A DNA stretch of 64,000 nucleotides, taken from Plasmodiophora brassicae. Its lineage: Eukaryota; Endomyxa; Phytomyxea; Plasmodiophorida; Plasmodiophoridae. Shown in pieces: positions 22,920-33,620 of the stretch. Each line of letters opens with the position of its first letter. Positions within the stretch are counted from its first letter, which is position 1. The notes under the pieces were generated by a model. It made no database searches. It saw only the letters and a program-made list of their open reading frames with translations, and had not been told where the DNA came from. The stretch is from contig JASFAU010000002.1 of NCBI GenBank assembly GCA_039704465.1, forward strand, positions 682,001 through 746,000, in the 5' to 3' direction. A program made the translations under genes and the position numbers.

Positions 22920-25900
22920 TCAGGTGAGCAGGTTGTCGAATGTGTTAGGGATCTGGGCAGCGATGGTCTCGATCTGAACGGGGTACGAACCCGGTCGGTA
23001 ATGCTGACCGTCTGCTGGGGTCGCTGCCAGTTGCCACTCAGGCCGACCCATTTCGCTGCGCGTGCCGTGTCGCCGGGTCTTCAGGACGGACCATAGACGT
23101 TGCATCGCGTATAACGCTCGCACTATGAAGCAGACGGCGATGAAGATGGACTGGATAGCCGACAAAGCAAGCGACGCCTGCACACGAACGGGGTCCGTCA
23201 TCATACCGGGAATGGACCCGATCAAAAGGAGAACGACCAGAACCCGAGACCAGCTGGCAATGATGGTCAGGTAATGGTCGACGCGGCCAATGACTGGCTT
23301 GTAATAATGATAGCTGCCAACGTAAGCGATCCTGACGAGAAACAACACGACAATCTCGGCGAACGTGTACGACTCCAGCGTAGCAACGACGATGGCATCC
23401 AGGGATTTCGCTGCCAGCTTCCAGCAGACAAACATGCCCTTATCGGGGTAGTAGTCGTTGACAAGCGGGCCGAAACGAGCGTTGAACACGACCGGGTCGT
23501 ACAATGACCTGCGCATGATGACCCAGGCGCTAGCGACGACGAAGACGACGGAGTACAGGATCGCAACAATACCAATCCCCAAGAGCACCAAGGACGACTC
23601 GTCGTTGACAGAGACGACATGGACGCAGCAGGACACTGTTGTGATCTGGAACAGGTACAGCTGGACGCGAATGCTGTTGGCGACAATGAAGTCGACGATG
23701 TACTCGCGGTTGTTGTCGGGGAACAATCGCCGACGAACCGGGCCGATGAAGAAGGCCAGGCGGCCGAGGAGCCCGACCAGAACAACGGCGCATATCATGG
23801 TCAGGTTAATGATGATAGCGGCCAGGGCAAGGTTTCTCAGTGACACCTTCAAGCCTTCGCTGACGAAACGCAACTGGGTGGTCGTTACGCGCGCCGACCT
23901 GCCCTGGACTCGGCCACGAACGCTTTCGAGGAATCGCTCCAACGGGAACAAGTTCGTAATGACGACTGGGCACCCGAACGTCCAGAAGCTGGACGATTCC
24001 GTTGTCGTGTCCGACAGGTTCAGGCTCTCCGACAGGGACCGCGTCACCAACGTGTGCTGGGCGAAATCGAACGCGATCCACATCGATGGGCCACGCGTCC
24101 TTGCTGCCGACATCGCCGATCCAGATGAGACGGCGGGTGCCGATGTTGCACTGGACATCGACATAGCTAAGGTCGAGGGCTCCCATTTGAGGACCTTGCC
24201 AACCGAACACGACTTCCAAATGAAATCGTACCTTCTGCAGCTGCTGAGATGGTCGCCGTGGCACCACCAACAACGGAGACAGTCCCAGACCCGACCGTGA
24301 TCGCCGATACCGTCTGTGGCGATACGAACAGCTCGGATCCCTTAGGCAATGATGTGCAATTGCTGCAGCGGTCCTTGTGAGACGATAGAATCGCGGTTCG
24401 TGTCGTCACCAGAGGCGACGCCCTCTGCTTGCGAACTGTAGACGACGGCGACGCCTTCTGCTTGCGAACTGTAGACGACGGCGCCGGCTTCAGGTACGCG
24501 TTTGCCTTTGTTGTGGAGATCGGGGTCTGGATCGCGAATTGGGTCAGGTGCGTGCAGGAACACAACGCTCGGTCAGATCCGGATGGTGGCACAATCGTGC
24601 ACCCTGACGTCGACCAGGACGGTGAGCCGGTCTTCGCCGCGTCCGTTGTCCCCGGTCGCCAGACGCAGCGCGACCCAGCTGGAAGAGGGCCTTTATATGC
24701 CGTATCGATGAGGATCGCATCGGTGGCGTTCGTTACAGGGATCGTTGCGAGCGACGATGTGTTCAGCAGGTCCACGCTGGTGACCGGGGAAGCGATCCCG
24801 GCCGTTATCGATGTCGACTGTCGAACGCGAACGTGAGCATCCGGCAAGCCTGCCAGCAATGTCTTTGGCACGCGAACGGGACATGGCCGTGTCGATACCC
24901 GGGGGCATACATACGACGACGCGGTCGACGCCGTGAAGACGTCCGTGGTCCAAGCCTGCAGCGTGAACGACGTCCCGTTGAGGACGTTGTCGCAAGCCAG
25001 GCAGTCACCAGTGGCACCGTTGACGACGGCTAAGGCGGCGCCAAGCGCGTCTAGGGCGGCATTGGGCGACAGCAGCGTCGGGTTCGCGTCGATGACGGCG
25101 GAGACGGCGTTCGAGAGGTTGCGCAGCTGATCGAATGATATAGTGGCCGACGTGACCGACGGCAGCGCCGCGGCCGTCGTGTCCAGCATCGCTTGCAGGG
25201 ACGACGTGCTCATCGCACCGGCGTAGTACGCCATCGCCTGCATTAGGCCGACGACCTGGGATGCGTTGGCGGGCGTCGTCATGCCCGCCGAGGATACAGC
25301 CGACGTGATCGTCTTCACGACGACGTCGATGCGCGGTGATGGTGAAGTCGCGTTCCATGAGAACAGCTGCGACAGCAGGTTCGACGCCGACGTCGACTGT
25401 GATGGCAGGGGAGAGGCGGCGTTCACAGACGGCGAGCTTACGACCCATGCGTAGAGCGACTGGCCGGTCAGGTCCTCATTGTAGACCTGTTTCGCGATTA
25501 GGGACAGGGTGTGGGCGTTACTGGCGTCGCCAGAGGGCAGAACGGTCGTCAGGGTTGCCGGGGAGTTCAAACTGGCACAGATTGTGTCGGCCAGCTGGAC
25601 CTCGTATCCGCTGGTGAGCACGGCGAAGAAGCGGACGCATCGCTGGCCGGTTTCCAACAAGTACTTGACCTGCAGTACGAACGGGGTCGACGAAGCGTTT
25701 CCCGATGCAGGCGTAACGGCGAACGACATGAACTGGCTGCTGACCGGCTGCATGGGGCTGAACGAGGTTGTCGTGGACGTGGCGCCAAGCCTTGGGTGAC
25801 GAACGGTGAACGTGCAATCTACTGGGGCACCCTGGTACGCCATGAACTGTTGCGGGCCACTCGTTGTGATGTTGGTCGCAAATAACCCGCTCGGGAAGAC

Positions 25901-27414
25901 GACAACCGGGTTGTTCGCTGTCGACGTCAGCAACGCCCGCCCGTATCGCTGGGCTAGCTGACTAACTGGAACGCCATTGCAGGCCCAGGACACGTTCGTC
26001 AACGTCGGGTCGCCTGCGCCCAGCAACCTGACGCGACCGCGTAATTTGACGGCTTGGTCCCAGGGAATCGATGCGGGGATCGGGTCGATCGACGCAGCGA
26101 TCAACGGCACACTCGTCGATGTTCGTGGACCTGCCAGGACAGCCGTCGATCGCGTTGGGCCAGGTGTTGGCGCAGGCGACGGCCTCGGATACGGGGTCGG
26201 CGAGTTCGTGGTCAACGTCGTCGCGCGCTGGGTGGGCGGTTGCGCTGGGCAGGTTTTCAGGTTGCCGACCTGGTAATTCTTTGCATTGCGGATGCATCCT
26301 GTGGGCGGCGACGGGACGCATGTCAGCGCTGGAAGTTGCAACGTCAGGACAACGGGCGAGGACTGGCACAGGGCGGTCAGCGGCATGAACAGGGCAGGAG
26401 GCAGCCACACGAGACGTGGGTTGTTGTACATTGCCCTGTTGAAACACACCCACACACGATCCTGTTCAGACTCGTGGTGGAATTACAACACGCACTGGAG
26501 TAGTACAAGGTCTGGATGCTGGTCAACGTGTCGAACAGACCAGCCTCAATCGACTGGATCGTGTTGTTGTTGATGAACACGTTGGTGACGGAAGCGGTAA
26601 ACGACGACGTGAGGTTGAACATCGAGCGGGTCAGCGCTCCTGTCAGACCCCTGTTGCTAACGTCGCTGTCCAGTGCCTCCTGTCAGAGCGTCGAATGTGT
26701 GACGACGACCCGCCGAACCTACACTTGTCCAGGCAGGCAGGTCGTGTTCCACGCCATGTACCGATCGCAGATGCACTTGCCAGGGACGACGCAGAGGCCC
26801 GACGTGGCCGGACAGGTACGCGTCCCGGCCGGCGTCAGGTAGTTGCCCGCTGCCATGTTCGGCGGTCGCACAGGAACACACTTCAGCGACGACATCCCGT
26901 ACTGCAGGTCGAGCTGGACCGTCGTCAGCGCCACACACTTGGCGAACAGATCCGGTGGCAACCACTGAATGTTCGGGTTGCTGTACATGTGCCTGTACGA
27001 AGCGACGCGCGTTATGTCCATCGTTGTGCCAGGGACGTGGGTTCCACGCTACAGTGTGCTGACGGCCGTCAGACTGTCGAACACGCCGAAATCGATGCCC
27101 GCGATCTGGTTGCCGTACATGTTGACGACGGTGACGCTCTGGGCGAACGACGCCGTGAAGGCGAACATCGGGACGGTGATGACGCCCGAGAGCCCCACGC
27201 CGATCAGCGAGCTATCCGCGGTGTTGGTGGCCGTTGCAGACGACGCCGGGCCACACCATCGAGCTTACATGCCACCTGGCGCGCAGGACTTCGGGTACAG
27301 ATCGCAGACGCAGGCGCCGGGTGTCGTGCAGTACCCCGATGGCTGGGCGCTGATCAGCGCGCAGAGCACCACCCATGCAAGGGCGGCCGCAGATGCTGGC
27401 AGGCGGCCCGTCAT
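22920..27414 (-). CDS. LRR-REJ-GPS multi-pass receptor (polycystin-1/adhesion-receptor-like layout)
   Basis: The start at 27414 gives a signal peptide (ASAAALAWVVLCALISAQ). Two units follow, each with a short Cys-rich piece (YCTTPGACVCD; GLCVVPGKCICD) and leucine-rich repeats (VTVVNMYGNQIAGIDFGVFD; VTNVFINNNTIQSIEAGLFD). Introns with GTAAGC, GTAGCG, GTAGGT and GTACTA donors link them. Next come a Pro/Thr-rich linker, a REJ-like ectodomain, and a GPS motif (CVW..SGC..ALCSCTHLTQFA, about 24534-24680). After roughly 200 further residues, an intron near 24165-24210 leads to about six TM helices (22920-24164). GPS motifs undergo autoproteolysis in adhesion GPCRs and polycystin-1. Ligand unknown; sensing or adhesion at the surface is inferred. 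The final intron has two possible sites. Confidence 0.78.
24425..24483. repeat. 33-bp direct tandem repeat within the receptor gene
   Basis: A 26-bp sequence beginning CTGCTTGCGAACTGTAGACG occurs at 24425 and again at 24458, a 33-bp period. On the minus strand it encodes the repeated peptide SSTVRKQ(K/R)ASP just after the GPS motif. Each copy also ends in a TCTACAG that resembles a splice acceptor. Confidence 0.8.
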
Positions 27415-27560
27415 GGCGTCCCAGCACCTGTTGTTGCCTTCAACGTTGTGCGCGCCCCGATACCTACCCGCCGTACGGTGGCGCGGTCGGCTCGTTCCAG
27501 TCATATCCCTGGAAATATCGTGTGCACGTTGCCCAGTCGGCGTGTGTATGGGGGGGATCA

Positions 27561-28592
27561 TCAGACCCAGTCCCGCAGGACCGACTCGAGGAGCGCTTCC
27601 AGTTCCTGTTCCCTGATGTCGCCGATTTGACGGATAACGTCGTCGACGACGTCGAGGACGCGTCCGGGTGCGTCGTCGACGACGTTGCGGCCGGCCTTGT
27701 CGACAACGACCAGACTTGCATTCGGCATGCTCGATTGCTGCATGGTGCGAACAGACGTCGAGGGAACGACCGTATCCCACCAACCGACGACGATGGAGGT
27801 TGGAACGTCCAGGCTCGCCAATCGGGCAAACACGTCCGAGCGGTCCTTGAACTGGACCGTACACAGGCGGCTCCGTTTGAAATCATGTATCCTTGAGACC
27901 AAAGTGCCACGCAGGTGCGAAACGACGTCTTCGACGTAAGCCAAAGCCGCTTCCGGAAGCAGGTGGCGCCTAGCCAGAGAGTCCAGACACCGGAGCACGA
28001 CGTGGGCTGCTGCTGATGTGGCAACCAGAGACGTTGACTGAATGTGCTCGTTGGCCGCCAGGTCATTCAGCTTTGATATAGCGACCACTGCTGGATTCCA
28101 GGGGCGATGGTGTCGATTGACGGGAATGCCAGCGGGGGATACGAGGACGATGCCGTCAATGCGACGCGGGTAGGCTAGGGCGAACGCCGAGGACAGAATT
28201 GCCCCGGTTCCCACTCCGACAATAACCAGAGGAGCCTTATCGTGGTTGGGTTCGTCAACAAACCTGATCATGTTATGGATCTGGACAACCTGCGCGTCCG
28301 AGACAGTCCCGTTGGCGTCAGACGCGTCGAATAGGTCAAACGATAGCCAGCGAAAGGGTCGCGATGGCCGCGACCTATACGTCATCAGCAACCCTTGGAA
28401 ATCGGACATGGACCCGGGCGTATCGTGCACGAACACGACCAGCGGTGACGACGCAACCGCACCGCACTCGTCATAGACGTACGAGCATGGGCCACCAGCC
28501 AGGCTGGCAACGCCGGCGCAGCTGTCCGCCGTCGCCGCCGCCGCCGCCGCCAATGACAACCCAACAACGAGGCCGCAGACCGCCAACAGCAT
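27561..28592 (-). CDS. Secreted alpha/beta-hydrolase-fold protein, probably inactive
   Basis: An intronless ORF. The first ATG in frame (28592) gives a signal peptide (MLLAVCGLVVGLSLAAAA) and a 343-aa product. The fold is recognisable: PLVVFVHDTPGS (beta-3 and oxyanion region), APLVIVGVGTGAILSSAFAL (nucleophile elbow), IDGIVLVSPAGIP, TSIVVGWWDTVVP (acid residue) and the final strand SLVVVDKAGR. The nucleophile elbow reads G-V-G-T-G instead of G-x-S-x-G. The histidine expected after AG is Arg. Two of three catalytic residues are therefore missing while the Asp remains. It may act as a binding protein rather than an esterase; this is inferred. Confidence 0.8.
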   Translation of the reverse strand: MLLAVCGLVVGLSLAAAAAATADSCAGVASLAGGPCSYVYDECGAVASSPLVVFVHDTPGSMSDFQGLLMTYRSRPSRPFRWLSFDLFDASDANGTVSDAQVVQIHNMIRFVDEPNHDKAPLVIVGVGTGAILSSAFALAYPRRIDGIVLVSPAGIPVNRHHRPWNPAVVAISKLNDLAANEHIQSTSLVATSAAAHVVLRCLDSLARRHLLPEAALAYVEDVVSHLRGTLVSRIHDFKRSRLCTVQFKDRSDVFARLASLDVPTSIVVGWWDTVVPSTSVRTMQQSSMPNASLVVVDKAGRNVVDDAPGRVLDVVDDVIRQIGDIREQELEALLESVLRDWV

Positions 28593-28784
28593 CGCTGGGC
28601 GAACCGCAGCAGCAACTGCCTCGGGACGACCCAATTTGGCGCCGCATGCAGCAGCCGCCTCGTTACTCGGGATGAGATTTTCGAGAAGTGTCGGCGCCTG
28701 CACCGCTGCTCTATTTATAGCGCAGCCTCGACTGCGTCCGTCGGGGGTCGGGGTGCAGCCGCCGCGTCATTCGCGTGCTTCTGC

Positions 28785-31405
28785 ATGTCCGCGCGGACAC
28801 TGATGGCGCAGGGCCTACGCCATCGCGGGCGTGATGCAGCGGACGAGCGGCTGGCGGGGAAGCGCGCGTCGCCGACGCCGTCCCGATCACCGATCCGCAA
28901 GGGGATCGACGAGGACGGCAAGCCGTTCGACGTGCCCGAAACGAAATCGGTCGTCGATTCGCTGACGATCCCGGCGCTGTGGTCCGGCCCGACGCTGATC
29001 ATAATTGGCAGCATGGTTGCCAATGTTGTTGTTGCGTATGCGCTGCCGACGTCCGTCCCGTGTGCCATCGGAGTGTTCGCGTTCTTCCGCCTGGCGTACA
29101 ACGTCGGCCTTGGCGTCGCTCTTCACTACCAGTCGCATCACCGGTCCCTATCGAGGTTTGCGTCGCGGTGCCTTCGACAGAAAGGCAGTCTTTCGTGCCG
29201 GTTCATTCACTGGCTTGCCGAAGGGCGTATGAGGCATGTTCCCGATTTTGACCCGGCTTTGTATCCTGACGCGTTCGTCACATGGTTGGCCTTCAAGACG
29301 CTTGTTGATCTGATTCTCGTCAACGACGGATTGTGCTACTTGATACTTGTGACGAAGTGCTGGAACTTACCGGATCACGGTAGTATCATCGTGTTCCTGC
29401 AGTACGTGACTGGCATTCTGCTGATCGCATTCAACTACTGGGCCAAAGTCGACGCCCATCGATGCATCGGCGATTACTCGTGGTACTGGGGGGACAACTT
29501 CTTCATTCTTGAGCAGAACCTGACGTTTGATGGCATATTCGGTACGTGGTAGCGACGTTCTGCCATCATGCCATACTGTCTAACGTGTATATGTTGATAG
29601 CTCTTGTCCCGTGCGTTGTATATCTGTTCGTGCTTGATGCAACGTTCTCAATTTGATTCGTTAGGCATCCAATGTACACTGTAGGATACTCGTGGTACTA
29701 TGGCCTCGCTCTTCTCTCTCAGTCGTGTATGTCCGCTTTCGATACTGTCGTCATGGCTGGATATTGATTATCGTCTTCTACAACCAGACGTTATCCTGAT
29801 CGTATCCCTGATCGCTCACATGCTGCAGATCGGCTTCTTGGTCTTTGTTGAAAATCCCCACATTGACCGGACATGTAGGCTCAAATACGTTTGTGTCCTA
29901 TCAGCATAGCATTTCCGAACCTTCTGCTTTAGATGGCGGAAAGGAGAGTCCTAGGGACGCCTATGACGAGATCCTGTACGATCCCGTGGAAGGCTTGTTC
30001 CCCAATCGATCTGATGCTCTCCTGTTCCTTCGGCTTGATCCTTTCCGACCGAACGATGTTGCCCTCGTAATTCTCTCCCTGTACATGGTGGCGTTCAATT
30101 TCCTGGCTCCGTCGCCTACCTGGTCAGTCGTCCATGCGGCAGTGTGGATGTTTGTCCATTGGGTCGGTATAGGCCTCCTGCTGCGATATCAAAGGTGCGG
30201 CTCCTACTCCATTAATTAGCATGTCTGTTCACCACTTTCTGCTGTAGTTCATATGGATGGTGGACCCAACAGTTTGCTGCCAAAGGCAAATCGCTACACG
30301 TTGCCTTCTCGTCAGTGTTCTGTTTGTACTCGGTGCTCGCTAGCAGCCTCCTTGTTGATGACGTGTGTATAGGAGCTGGAAGAACCTGTACAACTTGTCG
30401 CGTACATTATACCTGCTAGCATTTGTCCTATGCGCCTTGCGATATTGTTGGATACCGTCCTCTTGGGCCGACATCACGAAGGGCTATGTCTCCTGCCTGA
30501 TTGGCGGGATCGTGCTGGTGCTCGTCACGTTCTACAGCGTTGTATCATCGCACCAAGTGCTGGGAGATTTCGCGACTTTCTATGGCGACTTCTTCATCCC
30601 CACCGATTTCTACCAGCCCAAGACTCGCTACGTTGGCATTTACCGCTTTTTGAACAACCCCGAATGTGTCACCGGCTACGCCGGCTTGCACGGCATGGCG
30701 TTGATCACTCAGTCGTGGACGGTCTTCTGGTTAGCTTTTACGGCCCAAGCGCTCAACTTCATCTTCATCAAGCTCGTCGAAGTTCCTCACATGGAGAAGA
30801 TTTACTCGGGATCCATTCGGCGCGAGATTCCTGCTGAAGAGGCCCTGATGAAACTCGTTCGCGAGCACGTACCTGATGAGCTCCTCGCCGAAGCTGAGCG
30901 CGTCCAAGAGCGAGCGACTCGCGATATCTTCTTGATCTACAAGCGTATCGCCAGCAGCCAGTTCGCCCAGGATACAAACGCCAAGGCCACTGTGTCCTGT
31001 CCCGATATTGTCCCACTGCACACACCCATGACGTGCACTTGGCGAACGAACGGCCGCCACCCGGCATCCGACTGGCTAGGCATCTACAAGGTCGACGTCG
31101 AATCTGCACCGGGCATGTCACGTGGGCGATGGATCCATGTCCCGGACACAGAGTCATGCTCGGGAGAGATCACCTTCCCTGTGGAGAAGATGCCTTCTGT
31201 CGGCGGCGTCTACGAACTTCGCTACCACACCAACCACTACAATGTCATCGCCAAGGCCGTCTTCTGCGTCCACGCGCCATCGAGAAGGTCATCCGTCGAT
31301 TCAGCATCCCGTCGAGGGTCGTCCTCGACACACCTATCCAGTCCTGGCTCTGGCCCGCATGTGAGCCAGTTGCCAAGCCCCGCAACGAACACGGCCGCGA
31401 CGTAA
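28785..31405 (+). CDS. CHO2: Phosphatidylethanolamine N-methyltransferase, Cho2 type
   Basis: Six exons: 28785-29545, 29665-29726, 29788-29874, 29933-30194, 30248-30310 and 30373-31405 (755 aa). This multi-pass ER enzyme methylates phosphatidylethanolamine with SAM in the first step of phosphatidylcholine synthesis. Family hallmarks are ALHYQSHHRS, YWAKVDAHRCIGDYSWYWGD, LTFDGIFGTHPMYTVGY (across intron 1), LIAHMLQIGFLVFVENPHID and YGDFFIPTDFY..YRFLNNPE. The soluble C-terminal domain (TCTWRTNGRHPASDWLGIYKV) is also as in fungal Cho2. Splice joins restore family motifs at each boundary. The tail is Ser-rich. It is divergent from the hydrolase gene, with 192 bp between starts. Confidence 0.93.
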
Positions 31406-31536
31406 TCTGGCACAGGTGCCGGAACAATACAGTCCGTTGCCCTTCGTTACGGCCGCGTCTGCTGATCAACCCAGGGGTACGGGACGATCCACATGAAAAG
31501 ATCTTCCAGGTGGGCCTACGAGGTCGGGCGGCGCAG

Positions 31537-33295
31537 ATGACGACGCGCCTGACGAAGTGGCTCGATCTGAAATGGATCGGCCACATAGCGCACGTCTTCA
31601 TCCACACCGGGTACACGGACCCGAACGACCTCTGCAATTGCTCGCAGGACGAAATCGACCATCTCCTGACGCTGATTGAACTGCCGGGCCACCGACTAAA
31701 GGCTCGCATCCTCATCGATGACCTTCGGCAATGCCACCCTGTGTCGCCCGATGGGTCCAAACTGTCGCCGACGCAGTCCCCCGTATCGGCGCTGACCTCC
31801 GTTGACGACGACCTGCATAATTCGTCAGCCACCGACGACGACGCTGGCAGTTCGAGCGACGACGACGACGACAACGATGACGACGACGACGATAACGGTG
31901 ATGCGAGCGAGGGCGAGAAGCGACGCACGCGCATGTCGTCCAGCGGGCACGATTCCTTCGACACGGAATTCGCTGACTTGATGGATGCGGGCGGGCAGAT
32001 CAAATCGTACCGCTTCCGAGCCTTCAACGACATCGCCAGCGAACTAAGAGGCGACGCTCCACCAGCGCGTCGTAGCTCGCGTCCCGCTCAGGTAGAGCCC
32101 AGGCCGCCATCGCCGCCGTCATCCGATCCGCCATCAGTTGATGAAGAGGACCCGGACATTCCCGTTGAGGACGACCTGCCACCAGAGCCACCCGTTCGAC
32201 AACCGACGCCGAACCGTTTCTCAGAAACAACAGCAACGTCGGCGACGAGCACCACGAATCGAGCACATTCGCGTCTGGATGATATGTCGAGGCGAGTGTC
32301 GGACATCTTTGGCGGCGAGAACGCCCTGGATGTCAGTGCGATCCGGATGCCGATCGTAACGCCGCCGGAGCCACCGGTGGAGACCAGACGGGCTGGTGAC
32401 GGGAGACATCACCACCATCATGATTCCACGATCGCCGCCAAGGACCAGCCGGGCGCGATTCTGTCCGGGTATGCCATGTTGTGTCTGGCAAAGAGTTCCA
32501 AACACTTCGCAAGGCGGTACGTTGTCCTGATTGGCCAACAGCTGCTATGGTTCAAGGACGAGAACGACCTGTATCAGACCGGGATGGTTGACTTGAGGCG
32601 GGTGCGCGTCGCAGTCAAGCTTCATGAGCACTTCGAGGTCATCGTTGTGGAATCGAAGTCGACGTTCATCATGATACACACTAAGGACAGGCAGCAGACG
32701 GGCACGTGGTTCAGGGCGATTGATGCGGTCAGCAAGGGTGGCAACCCGGCCGGCGTCCTTCTGTCACCAGTACACAGCGATGCACCATCGCCGTCAACGA
32801 CAGCAACAACGGCGGGTCTATCTACGCCGGTCAGCGCCGTCCAGAGAGCAACCGAAAACTTGTGCAAAGGTATTCGTGTGTCACACCACGCAAGACTGTT
32901 CGACGATTGACAATGGATGGAAAATAGGTGTCGTACTGAAGAAGTACACGAACGGCGTTCCCCACAAGCGGTTATTCTGGTGCTCTCCAGATCTGACCAG
33001 GCTGTACTGGGGCAAGTCCACGTCGGAGCCACCCAGAGGGTCGATCCGGATCAACGAGATCGTCGCCCTTCGTCACGGTGAGACGTGTATCGTCATTATG
33101 CGTTCTTCACAACGGGTCCTGACAGTATGCGGCACAGGTTCCGCAAGCGCCGTCGACAAACAGAAATCGCTAACGATTCACGAGAGACGAACCATAACAG
33201 AGCTCGAGGCACCGTCAACAGACAAAGCGGTTGAGTTCATGAGCCAGCTTCAGGATATCATTGATTTCCGGAGGTCGGCCGGGCTCGATTCATAG
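31537..33295 (+). CDS. SAM domain protein with two PH domains
   Basis: Exons 31537-32869 and 32928-33295 give 566 aa (58-nt intron). A SAM domain is at residues 1-70 (LTKWLDLKWIGHIAHVFIHT, DEIDHLLTLIELPGHRLKAR). It is followed by a highly acidic Asp-run region (31840-31920), a Pro-rich linker and a first PH domain at about 305-405 (SGYAMLCLAKSSKHFARRYV, LLWFKDENDLYQTGMVDL). The intron leads in phase into a second PH domain (VVLKKYTNGVPHKRLFW, GSIRINEIVALRHG). The protein probably links a SAM-mediated complex to phosphoinositide membranes. No catalytic domain is seen. The ATG chosen is the one directly before the SAM helix. Confidence 0.85.
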
Positions 33296-33620
33296 GCGAA
33301 TAAATAGCGGGACGTCCTCCACCGGAGTGCACTCACTGGATGTCGTCTGCGGAGGATGTCTGACCGCTCCACTTGAGTGTTAGGCACGCACGGGTAACAT
33401 TCTGCCATCGCCGTGAACAGCAACAGAAAAGCCGTTCCACTGGGCCCATTGTGGAACGAATCAATGGCACTTGTGAACGAATGGTTCGCCACCTATGCCT
33501 GGGGTCGTTGGCAACAAACATGACGAAATTACAGGGGTTAATGCATGGATACCACGAGCATGCTTCAGAATCACTGAAATCAACGTCGCCGCTGAGTGGA
33601 GTGATGCAATCGGATGCCGA
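33296..33620. other. Convergent intergenic region
   Basis: About 325 bp between two converging stops. Short ORFs on both strands have no conserved features. I see no RNA gene. Confidence 0.5.

Noticed and set aside
31840..31920. GAC-rich repeat as a microsatellite of interest
   Set aside because: It encodes an Asp run inside the SAM-PH protein; such acidic runs are ordinary in disordered linkers.
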